Source: Nodosilinea sp. LEGE 07088
GTDB taxonomy: Bacteria; Cyanobacteriota; Cyanobacteriia; Phormidesmidales; Phormidesmidaceae
DNA: 64,000 bases
Direction: 5' to 3'
NCBI RefSeq assembly: GCF_015207395.1
Contig: NZ_JADEWX010000004.1
Coordinates: forward strand, 30,628 to 94,627
The notes beneath the pieces were generated by a model. That model was not told the origin of the DNA and searched no databases. It worked only from the letters and a program-made list of their open reading frames with translations. Every line of letters begins with the position of its first letter. The first letter of the stretch is position 1. Below are positions 8,839 through 21,634 of the stretch, piece after piece. The translations under genes were made by a program, and so were the position numbers.

Positions 8839-10077
8839 ATGGCAACCCATTCACTCACTAATGATTACGACAAGTCTACGCCCCGATCGCCCTTGGCGAA
8901 GCAGCTCGGTGGGGCAGCGGCCCTGGTACTACTGGGCGCAGGGCTGGCCACAGGGGTAGGCTACGGCCTGGGGGTTGGCCGCGATCGCCCCGTTGTCGAT
9001 AATCCAGCAGCTGAGCTGGCCCCGACCCCCAGCCGATCCAGCGCTCTACTGGTCGCCAGCACGGATGCCAACTTCATTGAAAACATCGTCAACCAGGTGG
9101 GCCCAGCGGTGGTGCGCATTGACGCCAGCCGCACCGTTGCGACCCAACTACCCGAGGCCTTCAACAACCCTATGTTGCGCCAGTTTTTTGGCAACCAAAT
9201 GCCCAGCATGCCCAATGAGCACACTGAAAGTGGCGTCGGGTCAGGGTTCATCACCAGCGGCAGTCGCATCATTACCAACGCCCACGTCGTCGATGGTGCT
9301 GACACCGTAACCGTGACGCTCAAAGATGGCCGCAGCCTTGAAGGTCGGGTGCTGGGCGCAGATGCGGTCACCGATGTGGCCGTCATTCAGGTCGAGGCCA
9401 ACGATCTGCCCACGGTCAATGTGGGCAACTCAGACCAGATCAACCCCGGCGAATGGGCGATCGCGATCGGCAACCCCCTGGGCCTCGATAACACCGTCAC
9501 CGCTGGCATCGTCAGCGCCACCGGGCGATCGAGTGACCAGGTGGGCGTGCCCGACAAACGGGTCGATTTCATTCAAACCGATGCCGCCATTAACCCCGGC
9601 AACTCCGGTGGCCCGCTGCTCAACGCCGAGGGCCAGGTGATCGGCATGAACACCGCCATCATCCAAGGTGCCCAGAGCATTGGCTTTGCCATTCCCATCA
9701 ACCGGGTGCAGCAGATCGCCGACCAATTGGCCACCGAGGGCAAGGTCGATCATGCCTACCTGGGCATTCAAATGGTAACGCTCAGCCCCGAGGTGAAGCA
9801 GCAGATCAACGATGACCCCAACAGCAGCCTCACCGTTGAGGACGAGCAGGGCGTGCTGATTGCCCGCGTTGTGCCCGATTCGCCCGCCGCCAAAGCCGGA
9901 TTGCGGGCCGGAGACGTGATTCAACAGATCGATGGCCAGGCCATTACCGAGGCGGAGGCGGTGCAAAAACTCGTCGAGGGCACCCAGCTCAACAGCCGTC
10001 TAACCCTTGAGCTCAAGCGCAATGGCCAGACCGAAACGATCGCCGTACAGCCCGGGGCGCTGCCGACCCAGAATTAA
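8839..10077 (+). CDS. HtrA/Deg-family serine protease with PDZ domain
   Basis: 412 residues. One hydrophobic segment at about residues 22-46 acts as signal or membrane anchor, placing the protease in the periplasm or thylakoid lumen. The trypsin-like domain carries the triad His149 (ITNAHVVDG), Asp179 (DVAVIQVEA) and Ser256 ([11 protein letters not shown]). A single PDZ domain follows from about 300 to 400. This is the architecture of cyanobacterial HhoA, HhoB and HtrA, which degrade misfolded proteins under light and heat stress; which paralogue it is cannot be assigned. AGGAAG (8826-8831) is the ribosome-binding site. Confidence 0.92.
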   Translation: MATHSLTNDYDKSTPRSPLAKQLGGAAALVLLGAGLATGVGYGLGVGRDRPVVDNPAAELAPTPSRSSALLVASTDANFIENIVNQVGPAVVRIDASRTVATQLPEAFNNPMLRQFFGNQMPSMPNEHTESGVGSGFITSGSRIITNAHVVDGADTVTVTLKDGRSLEGRVLGADAVTDVAVIQVEANDLPTVNVGNSDQINPGEWAIAIGNPLGLDNTVTAGIVSATGRSSDQVGVPDKRVDFIQTDAAINPGNSGGPLLNAEGQVIGMNTAIIQGAQSIGFAIPINRVQQIADQLATEGKVDHAYLGIQMVTLSPEVKQQINDDPNSSLTVEDEQGVLIARVVPDSPAAKAGLRAGDVIQQIDGQAITEAEAVQKLVEGTQLNSRLTLELKRNGQTETIAVQPGALPTQN

Positions 10078-10112
10078 GGATGAGGGCGAATGCCATAACG
10101 TCTCTGACACGG

Positions 10113-10421
10113 CTACGCCAACGCCCCTAGAGGCTGGTTATTATGGCCTCGGGAGAAGGGGTGCGGCTTTGATCTCAGCCCTGTTTTACCAGGGCCAAAG
10201 CGTTGATGCTGCGATGCGGCAGGGGTGGTACGGGCCGCCAAGGACAACACCAGCTTGGCCGTGGCCAGTGCCACCAGCCCCAGTTGCCAGCGCCGGGGCG
10301 TTTTGGTGGCGGCGACCACGATCAACCAACTGGCGATCGCCAACCAGAGGACGGTTCCCTGCCACAGCAGCAGCAGCCTGGGGCGCGATAGCACTGCCAC
10401 AAACCCGTGGAAAGTGCCCAC
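10113..10421 (-). CDS. Possible small membrane protein, perhaps a truncated remnant
   Basis: 102 residues. The first 65 contain two convincing hydrophobic segments (LLLLWQGTVLWLAIASWLIVV region and LGLVALATAKLVLSLA). The last 35 residues look like non-coding sequence, as if the original 3' end were lost. It is divergent from the merR gene and begins 56 bases upstream of it. I do not recognise a family. Either a decayed membrane-protein gene or a chance frame. Confidence 0.3.
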   Translation of the reverse strand: MGTFHGFVAVLSRPRLLLLWQGTVLWLAIASWLIVVAATKTPRRWQLGLVALATAKLVLSLAARTTPAASQHQRFGPGKTGLRSKPHPFSRGHNNQPLGALA

Positions 10422-10439
10422 GAGCTGGGAAATTTCTGC

Positions 10440-10470
10440 TTGACTTAGAGTGCGCTCTAACTCCTAAGGT
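10440..10470 (+). promoter_or_regulatory. MerR-type promoter/operator (19-bp spacer)
   Basis: A -35 box TTGACT (10440-10445) and a -10-like TAAGGT (10465-10470) are separated by 19 bases, longer than the standard 17, which is the hallmark of promoters twisted open by MerR-family activators. Inverted repeat TTAGAG/CTCTAA (10445-10450 and 10455-10460) fills the spacer, as expected for the regulator's own dimer site. It resembles published NmlR/AdhR-type operators. The regulator's ATG is only seven bases past the -10. Confidence 0.75.
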
Positions 10471-10476
10471 GCAGTT

Positions 10477-10923
10477 ATGGAACAGCAACTCACCATTCAG
10501 CAGGTCGCTGCGGCCACCGGTCTGAGCGTGCATACCCTGCGCTACTACGAACGCTGCGACCTAATTGCCCCGGTTGGGCGCAGTCGCAACGGCCATCGTC
10601 GTTACTCAGCTCACGACCTGCGCTGGATCGAGTTTTTGAACCGGCTGCGGCTAACGGGTATGCCAATTCGTCAGATGCAGCAGTACGCGGAGCTGGTGCG
10701 ATCGCATCCCGACTCCGGGTTCCACACCCGACGGCAAATTTTGATGGGCCACCGCGAAGCGGTTTTGGCCCAAATTCAACAGCTTCAAGACAACCTGGCC
10801 GTCATCGACTGGAAGATTCAGCACTACTCAGAGCTAGAGGCTAACCTCAATGACTCACTCAACCCATCAAACCCCAATGGCATAACTGCCGTGAAAGCAA
10901 TTTTTCCAGAACCAGGAGTTTAA
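10477..10923 (+). CDS. MerR-family transcriptional regulator (NmlR/AdhR-like)
   Basis: 148 residues. N-terminal winged helix-turn-helix [26 protein letters not shown] is canonical MerR, followed by [19 protein letters not shown] and a long dimerisation coiled coil to about residue 120. No metal-binding cysteine cluster is seen near the C-terminus, arguing for a carbonyl or redox sensor rather than a metal sensor. It lies two bases before an aldo/keto reductase and follows a MerR-type palindromic promoter, so it probably autoregulates a detoxification operon. The inducing signal is inferred, not shown. Confidence 0.88.
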   Translation: MEQQLTIQQVAAATGLSVHTLRYYERCDLIAPVGRSRNGHRRYSAHDLRWIEFLNRLRLTGMPIRQMQQYAELVRSHPDSGFHTRRQILMGHREAVLAQIQQLQDNLAVIDWKIQHYSELEANLNDSLNPSNPNGITAVKAIFPEPGV

Positions 10924-10925
10924 CC

Positions 10926-11900
<975 letters not shown>

Positions 11901-11938
11901 CTCAATCAGCTGTTTTTTGAGTTCAGCCACTATTTTCT

Positions 11939-11971
11939 CAGCTCTACCTCCTAAGGCTAGAGCTGTTTTTT
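11939..11971 (+). terminator. Rho-independent terminator of merR-akr operon
   Basis: Stem CAGCTCTA (11939-11946) / TAGAGCTG (11958-11965) with an 11-base loop, followed at once by six T residues (11966-11971). Confidence 0.85.
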
Positions 11972-14629
<2,658 letters not shown>

Positions 14630-14858
14630 CGCGGCTACTGCCGGGAGCAACGTTGAGCCTGACCAATTTAGCCTCGGCGGATGCCTTTGCTCAGCGTATT
14701 CGGGACTACTGGGGAGTCAAAAACATATCACTCTGAGCGGTGACCACCCCAAACTCGAAAAATTTAGCGCTGTTGGTCAGTGTTTGCACCACCTGATTTC
14801 CTTGCCCTTCCCCTGAAGGGTTGGGGTAAAGCAGGCTGGGCACATAGGCAGGGCTTGA

Positions 14859-15371
14859 TCACGTTTGCCTCAGGAAGGGCACCAAGTGCATCATGTAATC
14901 CTTCTTGCCAATGGGGACACCCGCCATCCGGAGAATGTCGTAGGCGGTGACCAGATGAAAATAAAAGTTTGGCATCAGAAAGTCGTCCACATAGCGGCTA
15001 CCCGACAGCTCAGCATAGAGGTTTTGAGCTAAGTCGATACGGGTAACGTCAGCTAGCTTTGCGTCTTCGGCGTTGATTTCTGAAAGAAGTTCCTTAGTGT
15101 TCGAGATGTGCTCGTAGGCCTGCGCCAGAGATTTGACTTCCGGATCCAGGTTATCCATCGGTTTGCCGTCACACCACAGAGCAAAGTTGCGTGGCTGATT
15201 GCAGGTAAACGCAATCTGGGTGCCGCAGGGCAGCATATCAGCCGCAATGCGCTTTTGCAGGAACGCCTCGCTACCGCTGAAATGAGTTTGAGCTGCCTTC
15301 AAGAGCTGCTCAAGCGTGGTCAAACGGCTCTGGAAGAGGGTTTGGATGGAATCGATCGTTCGATTTTGCAT
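14859..15371 (-). CDS. DUF1993-family protein
   Basis: 170 residues from an ATG at 15371; a frame start at 15386 adds five residues. The protein is mostly helical, with a conserved FYFHLVTAYDILRMAGVPIGKKDYM C-terminal block and a NQPRNFALWCDGKP middle block. These match DUF1993, a DinB-like four-helix-bundle family of unknown activity. No signal peptide. A possible metal-site histidine is present in the FHLVTAY motif. Function unassigned. Confidence 0.8.
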   Translation of the reverse strand: MQNRTIDSIQTLFQSRLTTLEQLLKAAQTHFSGSEAFLQKRIAADMLPCGTQIAFTCNQPRNFALWCDGKPMDNLDPEVKSLAQAYEHISNTKELLSEINAEDAKLADVTRIDLAQNLYAELSGSRYVDDFLMPNFYFHLVTAYDILRMAGVPIGKKDYMMHLVPFLRQT

Positions 15372-15425
15372 GGTGCACTCCATCAAGACTTATCTCATGC
15401 AGCATAGCTCTGAATGCCAGGCCGA

Positions 15426-15596
15426 TTAGATGCTAAACAGCAAAATGGCCATACCTACCACCGCCAGACTGGGCCCCACCATCGATCGGCTCCCCTGCCA
15501 CTGGGGATTGAGTAACAGACATGCACTTACCGCCAGTAACGGCACTACGCCCAATATTTGTCGAGTGACTAGGCGGTGAGCAATAAAAGTAAGGAC
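15426..15596 (-). pseudogene. Remnant of a membrane protein (C-terminal piece)
   Basis: Open minus-strand frame of 56 codons ending in TAA (15426-15428), preceded in frame by TGA and lacking a plausible start. It reads as two hydrophobic helices (ILGVVPLLAVSACLLL and MVGPSLAVVGMAILLFSI) joined by a short hydrophilic loop, the pattern of the last two helices of a transporter-like protein. No family can be assigned confidently. Confidence 0.35.
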
Positions 15597-15847
15597 TCAG
15601 GAAGGAATACCGAAGAGCTATAGAGCCTATTCCTGACCCTTAGAATCGAGTTGAACTGCCGCCGAGGTCGATGGAGTTTAAACCGCTAATTTAGGTGCTA
15701 ACCCTAGGAATTTCATAGGAATTTCATAGGAAGTTTAGAGAAGGTGATGCTTAGCCTACTCCCTGGGTTTAAATTTTTTTGAGGATTCTTAGGCCCCGCT
15801 GGGGATCAGGCAAAAATCTAGCTACTTTCGCCAGCAGGATAAGCACC
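15597..15847. other. Intergenic region upstream of GH63 gene
   Basis: About 250 bases, AT-richer than its surroundings, with a short direct repeat of ATTTCATAGGAA (around 15711-15733). AGGA at 15837-15840 is the ribosome-binding site for the next gene. Nothing else recognised. Confidence 0.45.
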
Positions 15848-18568
15848 GTGACCGCAGAAGCCAACCGCCTAGCCGAGATCCGCGCCCAGATTGCCCCCTG
15901 GCAAAAGTGGGGGCCCTACCTGAGCGAGCGCCAGTGGGGCACCGTGCGCGAAGACTACAGCACCGACGGCAATGCCTGGGCCTACTTTCCCCACGACCAG
16001 GCGCGATCGCGAGCCTACCGCTGGGGCGAAGACGGCCTCGGCGGCGTCACCGACGACCACAACCTGCTGTGCTTTGCCCTGGCCCTGTGGAACGGTCAAG
16101 ACCCCATTCTTAAAGAGCGGTTGTTTGGCCTCACCAACAGCGAGGGTAACCACGGCGAAGACGTGAAGGAGTACTACTTCTACCTAGACAGTACCCCCAC
16201 CCACTCCTACATGAAGTACCTGTACAAGTATCCCCAGGCCGAGTTCCCCTACGCCGACCTGGTCAGCACCAATGCCAGCCGCAGCCGCTACGAGCCGGAA
16301 TACGAGCTGCTCGATACGGGAATTTTTGACCGCGATCGCTACTTTGACGTGTTTGTGGAATACGCCAAGGCCGACGCCGAAGATCTGCTGATTCAAATCA
16401 GCATCGCCAACCGAGGAACCGAGGCCGCACCCCTACACCTGCTGCCTACCCTGTGGTTTCGCAATACCTGGTCCTGGCTAGAGACCGGGGATAAGCCCGA
16501 GCTCAAGGCCCTGGGCAACGGCACGGTGCAAGCCCACATTGCCAACCCGGCGCTGACCCAGTTTATGACCGACTACTACTTCTACTGCGATGCCGGCGTG
16601 CCGCTGCTATTTACCGACAACGAAACCAACGAGGAGCGGGTTTTTGGTACCCCTAACGCCAGCCCCTACGTCAAAGACGGCATCAACAACTGTGTGGTCG
16701 ATGGCAAGACCGAACTGGTTAACCCCGACGGGGTGGGGACCAAAGTTGCTCCCCACTACCAGCTCACCGTGGGGGCAGGCGAAACCACGGTCATTAAGCT
16801 GCGCTTGACAAAACGCTCTCCCGACCAGGTCGGCGCCCCTCTGGGTGACTATTTTGACCAGCAGTTTGCCGCCCGCAAGCAGGAGGCCGATGATTTCTAC
16901 GCCACGGTGATACCCGCCTCGGTGCGGGCAGATGCCGATCGCGCCAATGTCATGCGCCAGGCCCTGGCCGGCATGATGTGGACTAAGCAGTACTTTTACT
17001 ACGACCTCGACCTGTGGCTGCGGGAGCGCGGCGTCACCCCCTGGACACCGGTGGCAGATAAGCAGCACGTGCGCAACAGCGAGTGGTTCCACATGCTCAA
17101 CGACGACATTGTATCGATGCCCGACAAGTGGGAATACCCCTGGTATGCCGCCTGGGATCTGGCGTTTCACGTCATTCCCATCAGTCTGATCGACCCCGAC
17201 TTTGCCAAAGACCAGCTGCTATTGATGCTGCGGGAAGACTACCTGCACCCCAATGGCCAGATCCCGGCCTACGAGTGGAACTTTGGCGATGTCAACCCGC
17301 CGGTCCACGCCTTTGCCACCTGGGAAATCTACGTGCGCGATCGCGAGCGCAATAACGGCCAGGGCGACATCGAATTCCTCAAATATGCCTTCTCGAAGCT
17401 GCTGATCAACTTCACCTGGTGGGTCAACCGCAAAGACGAGGGCGGCAACAATCTGTTTGAGGGCGGGTTCCTCGGCCTCGACAACATCGGCGTGTTTGAC
17501 CGCAGCTCGCCGCTGCCCACCGGGGGCCGTCTGGAGCAGGCCGATGGTACGGCGTGGATGGTGTTCTTTAGCCAGCGCATGTTTCAGATTGCCATTGAGC
17601 TGGCCCTGCACGACTCCCTCTACGAAGACCTGGCAATCAAGTTCTTCGAGCACACCATGTGGATCGCTGGGGCCATGGATCGCATCGGCATTCACCAGGA
17701 CGAGCTGTGGGATGAAGCCGACGGCTTTTTCTACGATGTGCTGCGCCTGCCCGACGGTAACTCGACCCGGCTCAAGGTGCGATCGCTGGTGGGGCTACTG
17801 TCGCTAATGGCCGTTGCCGTCTTCCCCCAGGAAGCCTTTGAGCAGCTGCCCCGGTTTCGCGATCGAGCCACCAAGTTTATTGAGCGCCACCCCGAACTGC
17901 TCGGTAACGTGCATCTGCCCACCCAGCTTGGCGTACGCGATCGCCGCATGCTGTCTATTCTCAACGAAGACAAGCTGCGCAAAGTGCTCAGCCGCATGCT
18001 CGACGAAAACGAGTTCCTCAGCGACTACGGCATTCGCTCCCTCTCCCGCTTTCACCAAGACAACCCCTACATCTTCTACCATTCTGGGCAGGAGTATAAA
18101 GTGGGCTACGTGCCCGGCGACTCGACCTCCGGCATGTTTGGCGGCAACTCCAACTGGCGCGGGCCCATCTGGATGCCGGTGAACCTGCTGCTGGTGCGGG
18201 CATTACTACTGCTCTATAGCTACTACGGCGACGACTTTACAATGGAGTACCCCACCGGTTCAGGCGAGCAAAAGACCCTGTTTGAGATCAGCAAATGCAT
18301 CAGCGAGCGCATCGTCAGCATCTTCACCAAAGATGAGAACGGTCGCCGCCCGGTCTACGGCGGGGCCGAGAAGTTTCAAACCGACCCCCACTGGCAGGAT
18401 CTCATTCTGTTCTATGAATACTTCCACGGTGACGATGGCTCGGGCATTGGGGCCAGCCATCAAACCGGCTGGACGGGCTGTGTGGCCCGCATCATTCAGG
18501 CGCTGGGCTACTTCACCCCCGACACCGTGCTCGACACCATGTCTTCTGGGGCCCTGGCCAAGTATTAG
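15848..18568 (+). CDS. GH63-like glycoside hydrolase
   Basis: 906 residues from a GTG at 15848, seven bases after AGGA. An in-frame TTG at 15779 is unlikely as start. The protein begins RLAEIRAQIAPWQKWGPYLSERQWGTVREDYS and is rich in aromatic and acidic motifs. The (alpha/alpha)6 barrel region contains WAYAAWDLAFHV-like and GGNSNWRGPIWMPVN motifs typical of GH63 and its MGH1-like bacterial relatives. Such enzymes hydrolyse alpha-glucosidic or mannosyl/glucosyl-glycerate bonds; the substrate here is not established. No signal peptide, so cytosolic, which would fit compatible-solute turnover. Confidence 0.85.
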   Translation: MTAEANRLAEIRAQIAPWQKWGPYLSERQWGTVREDYSTDGNAWAYFPHDQARSRAYRWGEDGLGGVTDDHNLLCFALALWNGQDPILKERLFGLTNSEGNHGEDVKEYYFYLDSTPTHSYMKYLYKYPQAEFPYADLVSTNASRSRYEPEYELLDTGIFDRDRYFDVFVEYAKADAEDLLIQISIANRGTEAAPLHLLPTLWFRNTWSWLETGDKPELKALGNGTVQAHIANPALTQFMTDYYFYCDAGVPLLFTDNETNEERVFGTPNASPYVKDGINNCVVDGKTELVNPDGVGTKVAPHYQLTVGAGETTVIKLRLTKRSPDQVGAPLGDYFDQQFAARKQEADDFYATVIPASVRADADRANVMRQALAGMMWTKQYFYYDLDLWLRERGVTPWTPVADKQHVRNSEWFHMLNDDIVSMPDKWEYPWYAAWDLAFHVIPISLIDPDFAKDQLLLMLREDYLHPNGQIPAYEWNFGDVNPPVHAFATWEIYVRDRERNNGQGDIEFLKYAFSKLLINFTWWVNRKDEGGNNLFEGGFLGLDNIGVFDRSSPLPTGGRLEQADGTAWMVFFSQRMFQIAIELALHDSLYEDLAIKFFEHTMWIAGAMDRIGIHQDELWDEADGFFYDVLRLPDGNSTRLKVRSLVGLLSLMAVAVFPQEAFEQLPRFRDRATKFIERHPELLGNVHLPTQLGVRDRRMLSILNEDKLRKVLSRMLDENEFLSDYGIRSLSRFHQDNPYIFYHSGQEYKVGYVPGDSTSGMFGGNSNWRGPIWMPVNLLLVRALLLLYSYYGDDFTMEYPTGSGEQKTLFEISKCISERIVSIFTKDENGRRPVYGGAEKFQTDPHWQDLILFYEYFHGDDGSGIGASHQTGWTGCVARIIQALGYFTPDTVLDTMSSGALAKY

Positions 18569-18604
18569 GGGTGAGCAGGTGGCTGGCCTAGGGATAAACT
18601 GACG

Positions 18605-20104
18605 TCATCCCTTGAGCGGGCGATCGCCCTGAACAATCAAGGCTTCCAGCGCAGCTTGAATATCGCTGGTCAGGGTCTCCACCGCCGCCTTAGCCGATCG
18701 CCGCGACTCCGCGTAATCGGGCCAGCGATCGCTGATATTCATCGGCTCGCCCAGGGTAATCACCGCCTGGCGAATGCCCAACTGAGGACGTTTAGGTACC
18801 CGCGTACCCTTAATCCGCTCCACCAGGTCAAACAGAATCAGAGTGGTTTCGGCAAAGCGTTCAAACGTAGGCTTCTCCGCCACGTACTCCCCCGAAACAG
18901 CCACAAAGCTTTCGACTAGGCGCATGTGCCGGGTGTGCAGCGACGCGGCCGCCGCCATCCAGTCGGCCAACCCCCGATCCACCGCCGCGATCTGGCTGAG
19001 GTCGGCAATGTCTTCGCGGTAGACATAGCTCCACTCGGCTTCTTCAAGGCGACGGCAGCGAGTGACTAGAGAGCCTGTACTAGACAGGTTAAAGAACTGC
19101 TCTCCCACCGCCAAGGAGGCGTCTAGCAATCGGCTCAGCCGCTGGGTCAGGGTCCCAGGGTGGTTGAGATCCCCGTCCTCATCGGCGGCGGGGGCCAGGC
19201 CGTAAAACCGCTGGTAAAACTGCTCCAGGCAGATCAGTAGGTGCTGCCCCAGGGCCAGCAGCCGGGGATAGTAGGCCTGGGTATCCATCGGGGCAGGGTG
19301 GCCCACTGACGGCACTGGCAGACCGCAGTCCAATTCTAGGCGGGCTAGCAGGCGGTGGAGAGCCGTCCAGTCGGGGCGGGGGTACAGGTAGCGCAGGCCT
19401 ATGGGCAGCAGCAGTACCTGCTCTGGGCGATCGGCCTTTTTCAGATCCTCAACCGCCCAAAAGGCGAGCTGGGCAGTCCCCGGCTCCAGGTCGCTAATCA
19501 CTTCGCCGTAGCCGTTGGTCGCGCCCTCAGGGGCAATGGTCACCGGCAGCGGAGCGGTCATGATCTGTTCGCGCACCGACTTGAGCGCCTTGAGGTCAAG
19601 TCGACGCCCCCGGTGGACGGGAATACCGCCGATGGCGGCAAAAAACCAGCTCAGCCAGCGCCCCGCCCACAGGGGCATGCCCCGGTCGTACATAAAAAAA
19701 CTGTGCAGCGGCCGTTTGAGTTTAAAGCCGCGCTGCCTAGCCGCCCGGGGCACCAGCCGCGAAAACAAGTACGACAGACACATGGGGTCATCGACCTGGC
19801 TATGGCGAAAGGCCATAATCAGCCGAATCTCGCCCGCCTGAAACTGCCGATAACACTCCGCCAACACCTCAGGGTTAGCACAGGTGACTGGCCAAATACC
19901 TGCCGGTAGCCAGGGCCGCAGCCGCAGCCGCAGCATTAGGGGCAAAAGCATGTAGCCTATTTGTACGACCCAGGGTTTGTAGCTAGGGGGAATAAAACCC
20001 AGGGGCGGCTGGGCACGGTTAAGCTTAGCCAATGGGTTGCTCCGAAGCGCTGGCGATGGTGACCATAGCTCACTGTAGAGTAAATTGCAGAGGGGCGATC
20101 GCAC
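18605..20104 (-). CDS. PlsC-like acyltransferase (cyanobacterial long type)
   Basis: 499 residues. The acyltransferase HX4D box is FRHSQVDDP (His101, Asp106) and the second block is VTIAPEGATNGYG (about 190-200), replacing the usual FPEGTRS. A hydrophobic stretch near residues 47-62 suggests peripheral or membrane attachment. The 250-residue C-terminal extension, helical and with no domain I recognise, is typical of a cyanobacterial subgroup of 1-acyl-glycerol-3-phosphate acyltransferase-like proteins. Probably acts in phospholipid or glycolipid synthesis; the acceptor is not certain. A second, short PlsC lies at 42676-43422. Confidence 0.8.
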   Translation of the reverse strand: MRSPLCNLLYSELWSPSPALRSNPLAKLNRAQPPLGFIPPSYKPWVVQIGYMLLPLMLRLRLRPWLPAGIWPVTCANPEVLAECYRQFQAGEIRLIMAFRHSQVDDPMCLSYLFSRLVPRAARQRGFKLKRPLHSFFMYDRGMPLWAGRWLSWFFAAIGGIPVHRGRRLDLKALKSVREQIMTAPLPVTIAPEGATNGYGEVISDLEPGTAQLAFWAVEDLKKADRPEQVLLLPIGLRYLYPRPDWTALHRLLARLELDCGLPVPSVGHPAPMDTQAYYPRLLALGQHLLICLEQFYQRFYGLAPAADEDGDLNHPGTLTQRLSRLLDASLAVGEQFFNLSSTGSLVTRCRRLEEAEWSYVYREDIADLSQIAAVDRGLADWMAAAASLHTRHMRLVESFVAVSGEYVAEKPTFERFAETTLILFDLVERIKGTRVPKRPQLGIRQAVITLGEPMNISDRWPDYAESRRSAKAAVETLTSDIQAALEALIVQGDRPLKG

Positions 20105-20462
20105 CCTGCCAAAGAGCTAGCGCCTCAACCCCAGGGCCGACCACGCTGCATCTGCGATCGGGTTCGCTACTGTCACTCGCGTGCCGCCTTGGTCGCACTC
20201 TAGCCCACTGACCATCGTACCCCAAAAATAAAAAGTGCCTGACCCCTGAAAGCCCCCTGGGATCAGGCACCCTTAGCTGAAGAACGCTTTTCAAACAGAC
20301 CAGGCCTCAGGTTCAAATGCCCCCAAGTGAGCCGCCGGCCTCAGCCCGCTTGCGTCTTTCAGAATTAAATCTATTGTCTTTTGTTTAGTCGCTAGCAACG
20401 TCGAGAGAAATACGGAACCTGGGCAATTTTCGATGGGGATGAGCCAGCCTAGATCGGTGGTA
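20105..20462. other. Intergenic region between two minus-strand genes
   Basis: 358 bases holding the terminator at 20226-20270 and otherwise no gene. Short frames here lack any conserved feature. Confidence 0.5.
20226..20270 (-). terminator. Rho-independent terminator downstream of CPBP gene
   Basis: Perfect 8-bp stem GTGCCTGA (20235-20242) / TCAGGCAC (20263-20270), extended inside by CCC/GGG. Read on the minus strand it is followed by TTTTTATTTTT (20224-20234), a good U-tract. It lies about 190 bases past the CPBP stop. Confidence 0.8.
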
Positions 20463-21347
20463 TCACTCAGGCTGAGAGCACCCCTGGTTGGCAAAGTACG
20501 GCAGCTGGGTTTGGCGGTCAGGCCAGTTGTAGACCACGTAGCGCAGTACCCAGGGAGCCGACAGCAACAGACAGATCACCCCCAACCACCAGCTGGCGCG
20601 AAACTCTGCCAGGGTATTGGCCGTAGGGGCCGTGGGTGGAGCCCAAAGAAGGTCTAGGGCAGAGGCAATGGCGTTATTGATCGCATGGGCGGCAATGGGC
20701 ACCAGCAGCGATCGCGTCGTCAGATAGAGCAATGACATCACTACTCCAAAGGCAAATAGGCCAATTAAATTAGAGTGCAACAGTCCAAACAGCACTGAGG
20801 TCAGCACAATAGCCGGGCGAATCCCCCACTTTATTGCCCAGCGGTGCAGCAGCACCCCCCGAAAAATAAACTCCTCGGCAATGGGGGCCACCACCAGTAC
20901 TGAAATCAGCACCAGAGCATTGTATAAACCTGGAGAAGCGGCACCGGCAGATAGAGAAAGCGACTGCTGTAGAGCCCCTTCGACCCACTCTGGCACCACC
21001 CAAGACAACCCCAGATAAGACACCTGAAAAGCGCCCAGCGAAAATAAAAAGACGCCCACCACGAGCCACAGTAGCTGTACCCAGGCCAACCGTCTCGGCC
21101 ACGGGCCAAATAAAGCACCCAGATCTAAGGGCGATCGTCGGGCTGTAATCAAAATAGTGGCGCACAGTCCCAAAAAAACCAGACTGTAGAGAATAGGGGC
21201 CAGGATCGGATCATCCCCTTGGAGGGGGAGCACTTCTAAAGCACCCAGGGTGCCAAAAACCAGGGCCAGGCCGATGGAAATCGCGAAAAAAGCTATTAAG
21301 ATTAGTCGGCCCTTGAGAGCCAAAAACGGATTGTTACACGACGCCAT
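20463..21347 (-). CDS. CPBP-family intramembrane glutamic endopeptidase
   Basis: 294 residues from the ATG at 21347; the open frame extends nine codons further. About eight hydrophobic segments. The CAAX-protease/Abi signature is intact: VAPIAEEFIFRG (catalytic EE pair, about residues 158-159) and LFGLLHSNLIG supplying the histidine, with a later NNAIAS motif. Members cleave membrane proteins or prenylated peptides inside the bilayer; in bacteria some confer bacteriocin immunity. Substrate here unknown. Transcription likely ends at the downstream terminator. Confidence 0.88.
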   Translation of the reverse strand: MASCNNPFLALKGRLILIAFFAISIGLALVFGTLGALEVLPLQGDDPILAPILYSLVFLGLCATILITARRSPLDLGALFGPWPRRLAWVQLLWLVVGVFLFSLGAFQVSYLGLSWVVPEWVEGALQQSLSLSAGAASPGLYNALVLISVLVVAPIAEEFIFRGVLLHRWAIKWGIRPAIVLTSVLFGLLHSNLIGLFAFGVVMSLLYLTTRSLLVPIAAHAINNAIASALDLLWAPPTAPTANTLAEFRASWWLGVICLLLSAPWVLRYVVYNWPDRQTQLPYFANQGCSQPE

Positions 21348-21634
21348 AATCCTCAAACCTGTGCCCGGCAACAATGCGGCTAACTCTTTAACCTAACCTG
21401 GCAGGCCAGGTTCAGCCGAGTTTTTCCCGATTCAATCATGAAATGCTCAGAGAACGCTATAACTGAGGCAAGCTGCCTAACTGAGGGGAAATCCATATTC
21501 TTACCTGGCAGCGGATACGAATGAGATCATGCCTATCGGTAGGCTGACGCTCTAGGGTGCTTTGACGGCGACTGTTCTATGCCTCCGGGGCAGCGCTACG
21601 GTAAGGAGGCTGTCATTGTTTGCTCCAGGGTTTC

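Noticed and set aside
20290..20500. GGTTCAAAT word suggesting a tRNA T-loop
   Set aside because: No acceptor stem, anticodon arm or CCA context could be folded around it; not a tRNA.
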